DNA from: Bacillota bacterium | Lineage (GTDB): Bacteria > Bacillota > Bacilli > Calditerricolales > Calditerricolaceae | NCBI GenBank assembly: GCA_017577925.1 | Contig: PKQU01000068.1 | Coordinates: 1 to 9,746, forward strand | DNA: 9,746 bases | Reading direction: 5' to 3' | Part shown: one piece after another, positions 7,457 to 9,746 of the stretch | How the letters are laid out: the number at the start of each line of letters is the position of its first letter | How positions within the stretch are numbered: position 1 is the first letter of the stretch | Program-made: the position numbers and the translations under genes | The notes under the pieces: model-generated | Database searches by the model: none | The model's input: only the letters and a program-made list of their open reading frames with translations | Told to the model about the DNA's origin: nothing

Positions 7457-7861
7457 TTACTGCCACGCCGGACGCAGGAAGAACCACCAGAATGCCAGCC
7501 TCCAGGCCACAAGGAGCACCCAGACCGATATCAGCGTCACGATGGCGAAACTAGGAATGATGGCATGGCCCACCAACAGGGCGCGCAACGCCAAACCGGC
7601 CACACCGGCCACCAGCCAGATGCCCGTCACCCGCTTCACCGTCCCGGCCGCGGTGCGGGCGGTATCCAGCCGAAACGCCTTCAACGCCGCACCCACCACC
7701 AGCCAGGCGACAAGGAAGGGAAACGCCGTCTTGAGCACGTCGAGCACCCCCAGCGACATGCCGTGGCTCGCACGTCCCCACACCGAAAAGAGCAAAAATA
7801 CGACTACGTCGCCGGCCACCAGCACCGTCCTCGTGACCGGCCGCGAAGTTTCCACAGCCAT
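7457..7861 (-). CDS. DUF3054-type integral membrane protein
   Basis: Small hydrophobic protein of 134 residues with four probable transmembrane helices: about 12-29, 44-62, 79-95 and 103-128. The GDVVVFLLFSVWGRASHG segment (17-34) and the following PFLVAWLV helix fit my memory of the DUF3054 family, found in actinobacteria, haloarchaea and some Firmicutes. No function is known and no catalytic motif is apparent. Gly17-Asp18 in helix 1 and Arg30-His33 at its end are the conserved-looking polar positions. The ATG at 7861 follows GGAGGG with 6 bases of spacing. It probably shares a transcript with the TPR-HTH gene downstream. The family name is from recollection; membrane topology is seen in the sequence. 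Confidence 0.8.
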   Translation of the reverse strand: MAVETSRPVTRTVLVAGDVVVFLLFSVWGRASHGMSLGVLDVLKTAFPFLVAWLVVGAALKAFRLDTARTAAGTVKRVTGIWLVAGVAGLALRALLVGHAIIPSFAIVTLISVWVLLVAWRLAFWWFFLRPAWQ

Positions 7862-8010
7862 GACGATCCCTCCGTTTCTCCTCCGTTTCTTCTTCGCTTT
7901 GCACTACGACCGCTCGCCGTCCCGCAGGCATGCGGCGCATGGGGAGGCCGAGGACGACGAGGAAGCCCCCAGCGGGGTGACGTTCATCTAGTACATCTCT
8001 AGCATAACAT

Positions 8011-8142
8011 GAAACGGTTCCCGATGGTGCGGCCACCGCCAGCGTAGGAGAGGCCAACGAGCGACGCCGCGTATCGGAACCCCAACAAGAAACGGGACGT
8101 TGGCCTCTCACCGTTTCCCAAAGCGGCATTGCCACGTCCCGT
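8011..8142. other. Nested and competing inverted repeats; candidate structured RNA between sda and the DUF3054 gene
   Basis: Four inverted-repeat pairs are packed in 132 bases: GAAACGGT 8011-8018 with 8110-8117 (8 bp); GAGAGGCCAACG 8048-8059 with 8098-8109 (12 bp); GGTTCC+GAT 8016-8025 with 8073-8081 (9 bp, one bulge); ACGGGACGT 8092-8100 with 8134-8142 (9 bp). The first two are nested and stack without a gap on one side. The fourth shares bases 8098-8100 with the second, so they cannot form together. On the minus strand the fourth stem is followed by TTTCTTGTT and could end sda transcripts, while the first two would form an alternative fold. The whole 7862-8189 interval has no credible gene; 7862-8010 shows only a TGTTATGCT extended -10-like motif (minus, 8009-8001) without a clear -35. 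Confidence 0.6.
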
Positions 8143-8189
8143 CATCCGGGGGAACTTGAGGAGTAGACGGCTTCGCGCGCCGGATCCGC

Positions 8190-8312
8190 TCAGAGAAGTA
8201 GGCCACGTCGGCGGATTTCGTCCCCCAGCAGCTGGATGAACAGCAGGTCCAGTTGCAATTCGATGGCTTTCTGGTACGCCTCCAACAAAAGCTCGTCCGG
8301 TAAATCGCGCAT
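8190..8312 (-). CDS. sda: Sporulation checkpoint histidine-kinase inhibitor Sda
   Basis: Small helical-hairpin protein of 40 residues. In Bacillus, Sda binds the dimerisation domain of KinA/KinB and blocks phosphorelay signalling to Spo0A when replication is disturbed. The sequence MRDLPDELLLEAYQKAIELQ aligns without gaps with B. subtilis [20 protein letters not shown], and FIQLLGDEIRRRGL with FIELIENEIKRRSL. Leu21 and Phe25, surface residues important for kinase inhibition in B. subtilis as I recall, are conserved. The C-terminus ends RRRGLLL, about six residues shorter than the B. subtilis protein and without its terminal SS. The ATG at 8312 follows GGGGGTGA with 5 bases of spacing; in-frame upstream starts have no homology. 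A SigA-like promoter and DnaA boxes precede it. It is a single gene, with no close partner downstream. Confidence 0.92.
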   Translation of the reverse strand: MRDLPDELLLEAYQKAIELQLDLLFIQLLGDEIRRRGLLL

Positions 8313-8355
8313 CCCCGTCACCCCCATGCCGGCTCGCGTGGGTTGCGGTGCCCCT

Positions 8356-8384
8356 ATGGTAGCATGCCCCTGTGCTTCCTTCAA
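8356..8384 (-). promoter_or_regulatory. SigA promoter of sda
   Basis: On the minus strand TTGAAG (8384-8379) and TACCAT (8361-8356) are separated by exactly 17 bases, with a TG one base before the -10 (extended -10). Transcription would start near 8349, about 37 bases before the sda ATG. The first DnaA-box match ends 10 bases upstream of the -35, a position from which bound DnaA could repress or activate. Confidence 0.65.
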
Positions 8385-8393
8385 GCTGAAGAG

Positions 8394-8515
8394 TTATTCA
8401 CAAACGGTGTGGACGAAGCTGTGCATTTCCCGTGAACAATTGGCCGACGGACCATCCTTTTCCCGCAATTGCCATCCACATCGCCCTGTTGACAGTGTGG
8501 AAAACGTTATCCACA
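8394..8515. promoter_or_regulatory. DnaA-box cluster upstream of sda
   Basis: Five matches to the DnaA box TTATCCACA lie in 122 bases: 8394-8402 plus strand (TTATTCACA, one mismatch); 8408-8416 minus (TCGTCCACA, two); 8472-8480 plus (CCATCCACA, two); 8496-8504 minus (TTTTCCACA, one); 8507-8515 plus (perfect). The last two form a near-perfect 20-base palindrome, TGTGGAAAACGTTATCCACA. In B. subtilis, DnaA binds a cluster at sda and stimulates its expression, linking replication initiation to sporulation. The same wiring is inferred here from the boxes and the adjacent promoter. Confidence 0.85.
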
Positions 8516-8535
8516 GGAACGCCGGGCCGCGAGGA

Positions 8536-8544
8536 TTGTCGAAA
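8536..8544 (+). promoter_or_regulatory. Possible Spo0A box
   Basis: TTGTCGAAA, an exact match to the Spo0A consensus (TTGTCGAAA, core TGTCGAA), lies 21 bases beyond the perfect DnaA box and about 190 bases upstream of the sda start site. It overlaps a 12-base AT-rich palindrome, GAAAAATTTTTC (8541-8552). A single 9-base match can arise by chance, so only its location next to a sporulation checkpoint gene makes it notable. Confidence 0.4.
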
Positions 8545-8597
8545 AATTTTTCCAACCGGCACCCCCTGCCCGGAATGTCGCACCCCGGCCGACCACG

Positions 8598-8630
8598 AAA
8601 AAACCCCTCACTCGGCGAAGAGTGAGGGGT
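8598..8630 (-). terminator. Intrinsic terminator of the tRNA-Arg unit
   Basis: ACCCCTCACTC (8603-8613) and GAGTGAGGGGT (8620-8630) form a perfect 11-bp stem with loop GGCGAA. On the minus strand six T bases (8603-8598) follow. It lies about 50 bases after the tRNA 3' end. On the plus strand a shorter GTTTT follows, so it could work in both directions. It separates the tRNA from the sda control region. Confidence 0.9.
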
Positions 8631-8681
8631 GTTTTCCGGCTAGGAAACCTGCAAAACCATCCGTCCAAACAGGGGTATGTA

Positions 8682-8758
8682 TGGCGTCCCAGGAGGGATT
8701 CGAACCCCCGACCGACGGCTTAGAAGGCCGCTGCTCTATCCAGCTGAGCTACTGGGAC
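8682..8758 (-). tRNA. tRNA-Arg, anticodon UCU
   Basis: A complete cloverleaf of 74 bases plus an encoded CCA (8684-8682). The 7-bp acceptor stem is GTCCCAG/CTGGGAC with discriminator G at 8685. The D arm is GCTC/GAGC. The anticodon arm GCGGC/GCCGT (one G-U) holds loop CTTCTAA, giving anticodon TCT at 8724-8722. The T arm GGGGG/CCCTC (one G-U) holds TTCGAAT. It reads AGA and AGG arginine codons. It has its own promoter and terminator and follows the metallophosphoesterase gene. Confidence 0.98.
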
Positions 8759-8793
8759 GCGTCTTGCGCGCTCCTCCGCGCGCTACCGTAGTT

Positions 8794-8822
8794 ATTTTAC
8801 CATCCTTCCGCACATCCCTCAA
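8794..8822 (-). promoter_or_regulatory. SigA promoter of tRNA-Arg
   Basis: On the minus strand TTGAGG (8822-8817) and TAAAAT (8799-8794) are separated by 17 bases. The -35 overlaps the stop codon of the metallophosphoesterase. The transcript would start near 8787 with a leader of about 30 bases containing a GCGCGC/GCGCGC hairpin (8766-8783), probably removed during 5' maturation. Confidence 0.7.
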
Positions 8823-9334
8823 GGCATGGGGGAAAGGTGAAACGTGCCGCCCAGCTCCTCCACAACCTTTCCCTTTCCATCGTAATAGATGACCTGCACC
8901 GTTTTGCCCACAACCTCCAACACCGCATATGTGGGACGGGGAAATTTCCGCGGGGCGGCCAGGCTCCCGGGGTTGACCAGCAGGACGCCGTCTTCCATTG
9001 TAGCCACGGGGACATGTGAATGGCCAAACAAGACCACGTTGGCCCCAACTTCCAGAGCGCGGTATTTGAGGGGCAGCAGGGTCTCTTTGACCCGGTACCG
9101 GTGGCCGTGGGTCAGGAGGATGCGCACACCGCCCCACTCGCCCACCTGTTCCTCGGGCACGTCGCGCACGGCATCGCAGTTGCCGCGCACGATCCATGTT
9201 GGGGTGAAGGGCAACTCCGACCGCTCGCAGCAGAAATCGCCGCAATGGAAGATGGCCGAAAACGACGTCCAGTCGGCCACCTCCCGCAACTCATGGGTGA
9301 GCCCGTGGGTGTCACTTAGCACCAAGGCCCGCAT
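8819..9334 (-). CDS. YfcE/YsnB-type metallophosphoesterase
   Basis: Calcineurin-like phosphodiesterase of 171 residues, cytosolic, expected to use two divalent metals. Metal-binding motifs appear in order: SDTHG (Asp8, His10), CGD (Asp33), GNCD (Asn52, Asp54), THGH (His76) and GHSH (His105, His107), followed by NPGS (121-124). These are the standard ligands of the YfcE/MJ0936 family, which cleaves phosphodiesters in vitro; the natural substrate is unknown. The ATG at 9334 begins the conserved MRALVLSDTHG and follows GGGGGTGG; the frame extends upstream but that part only overlaps rdgB. It overlaps the end of rdgB by 23 bases, which indicates translational coupling. The B. subtilis neighbour of rdgB (ysnA) is ysnB, the same pairing. 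Confidence 0.93.
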   Translation of the reverse strand: MRALVLSDTHGLTHELREVADWTSFSAIFHCGDFCCERSELPFTPTWIVRGNCDAVRDVPEEQVGEWGGVRILLTHGHRYRVKETLLPLKYRALEVGANVVLFGHSHVPVATMEDGVLLVNPGSLAAPRKFPRPTYAVLEVVGKTVQVIYYDGKGKVVEELGGTFHLSPMP

Positions 9335-9746
9335 GATCGCACCACCCCCGTTCAACCAGCAGGGCTTTGAGCCGCCGCAGCGCCTGGCCACGGTGGCTGA
9401 TGGCGTTTTTTTCCTCCGGCCTCAGCTCGGCCATCGTTTTGCCCCTGCCCGGAAGGTAAAAGAGGGGGTCGTACCCAAATCCCCCCGTACCGCGCGGCTG
9501 TTCGGCAATCAGCCCCTCGCATACGCCCTCCACCGTCACGGTGGCCATTCCGGGGACAGCCAGGGCCAGCACACAGCGGTAGCGCGCCGTGCGCTTTTCC
9601 GCCGGCACGCCCTCCAGCGCGGCAAGGAGCTTCGCGTTGTTGGCTGCGTCACTCGCCCCTTCGCCGGCATAGCGCGCTGAGTACACGCCCGGCTCTCCGC
9701 CCAAGGCGTCCACCTCGAGGCCCGAATCGTCGGCCAGGGCGGGCAA
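9312..9746 (-). CDS. rdgB: RdgB/HAM1 non-canonical purine NTP pyrophosphatase, C-terminal part (partial)
   Basis: Hydrolyses ITP, XTP and dITP to the monophosphate, keeping deaminated purines out of DNA and RNA. 144 residues are present; the first 50-60 lie beyond the right edge. Visible hallmarks are ALADDSGLEVDAL with the catalytic Asp, PGVYSARYAG, GTGGFGYDPLFYLPG, the TMAEL stretch, and KNAISHRGQAL, which bind metal and base. In Bacillales this gene follows rph and precedes a YfcE-type phosphodiesterase, as here. No frameshift is visible in the part shown. Confidence 0.95.
   Translation of the reverse strand: MPALADDSGLEVDALGGEPGVYSARYAGEGASDAANNAKLLAALEGVPAEKRTARYRCVLALAVPGMATVTVEGVCEGLIAEQPRGTGGFGYDPLFYLPGRGKTMAELRPEEKNAISHRGQALRRLKALLVERGWCDHAGLGAK

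Noticed and set aside
7910..7989. 27-codon minus-strand frame starting ATGAACGTC before the DUF3054 gene
   Set aside because: It has no ribosome binding site and a low-complexity Ser/Ala translation; no support as a gene.
8032..8056. Resemblance to the 3' part of a TPP riboswitch (GCCAGCGTAGGA on the plus strand)
   Set aside because: The other conserved parts, CTGAGA and the ACCCTTTGAACCTGATC-like stretch, are missing in the expected order, and no thiamine gene lies downstream on that strand.
8011..8117. Nested inverted repeat as an insertion-sequence remnant or MITE
   Set aside because: No target-site duplication borders it and no second copy occurs in this window. It cannot be excluded without the whole genome.
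8489..8517. Perfect TTGACA (8489-8494) on the plus strand as a promoter -35
   Set aside because: No -10-like hexamer stands 16-18 bases downstream, and the bases belong to the DnaA-box pair. There is also no gene to serve on that strand before the terminator.
8398..8583. Open frames of 61 codons (minus) and 119-129 codons (plus, 8236-8791) in the sda control region and over the tRNA
   Set aside because: They run through the DnaA boxes, terminator and tRNA and resemble no protein family. The functional elements explain the sequence better.

Overview
This window is a chromosomal segment from a GC-rich, probably endospore-forming member of the Bacillales. Three things point there. LonB, a membrane-anchored Lon paralogue typical of Gram-positive spore formers, lies beside LonA. 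A 40-residue gene is clearly homologous to the Bacillus sporulation checkpoint inhibitor Sda. Ribosome binding sites are strong (GGAGG-type) and promoters are SigA-like. Several proteins resemble their B. subtilis counterparts closely, but the base composition is much more GC-rich. Species cannot be fixed from sequence alone. A thermophilic Bacillales lineage is plausible but not shown. All genes read on the minus strand, so the biological order runs from high to low coordinates.

Layout in transcription order. (1) 9746-8819: the C-terminal part of the nucleotide-sanitation pyrophosphatase rdgB, overlapping a YfcE/YsnB-type metallophosphoesterase by 23 bases. (2) 8822-8598: a SigA-like promoter, a complete tRNA-Arg(UCU) with encoded CCA, and a strong intrinsic terminator. 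(3) 8544-8190: a regulatory region with one Spo0A-box match and five DnaA-box matches (one perfect, one inverted pair), then a SigA-like promoter and the small gene sda. (4) 8142-8011: a region of nested and mutually exclusive inverted repeats with no gene. (5) 7861-6326: a DUF3054-type four-helix membrane protein and a TPR protein with a C-terminal helix-turn-helix (YsoA-like). (6) 6317-1: the protein quality-control block tig-clpP-clpX-lonB-lonA, with a promoter before tig, a promoter and a terminator-like hairpin between tig and clpP, a hairpin and SigF-like promoter before lonB, and a promoter before lonA. lonA runs off the left edge.

How the genes fit together. Trigger factor, ClpXP and the two Lon proteases handle folding and degradation of cytosolic and membrane-proximal proteins. 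In E. coli the order is tig-clpP-clpX-lon. In B. subtilis clpP lies elsewhere while tig-clpX-lonB-lonA stay together. This window has the complete block. Sda couples DNA replication status (through DnaA) to the start of sporulation, and in B. subtilis Sda is removed by ClpXP. Finding sda, its apparent DnaA-box control region, clpP and clpX within about 5.5 kb is the most interesting feature of the window. The individual genes are from known families. The less explained elements are the structured region at 8011-8142, the tig-clpP hairpin and the TPR-HTH protein. No mobile elements, CRISPR arrays or defence genes were seen.
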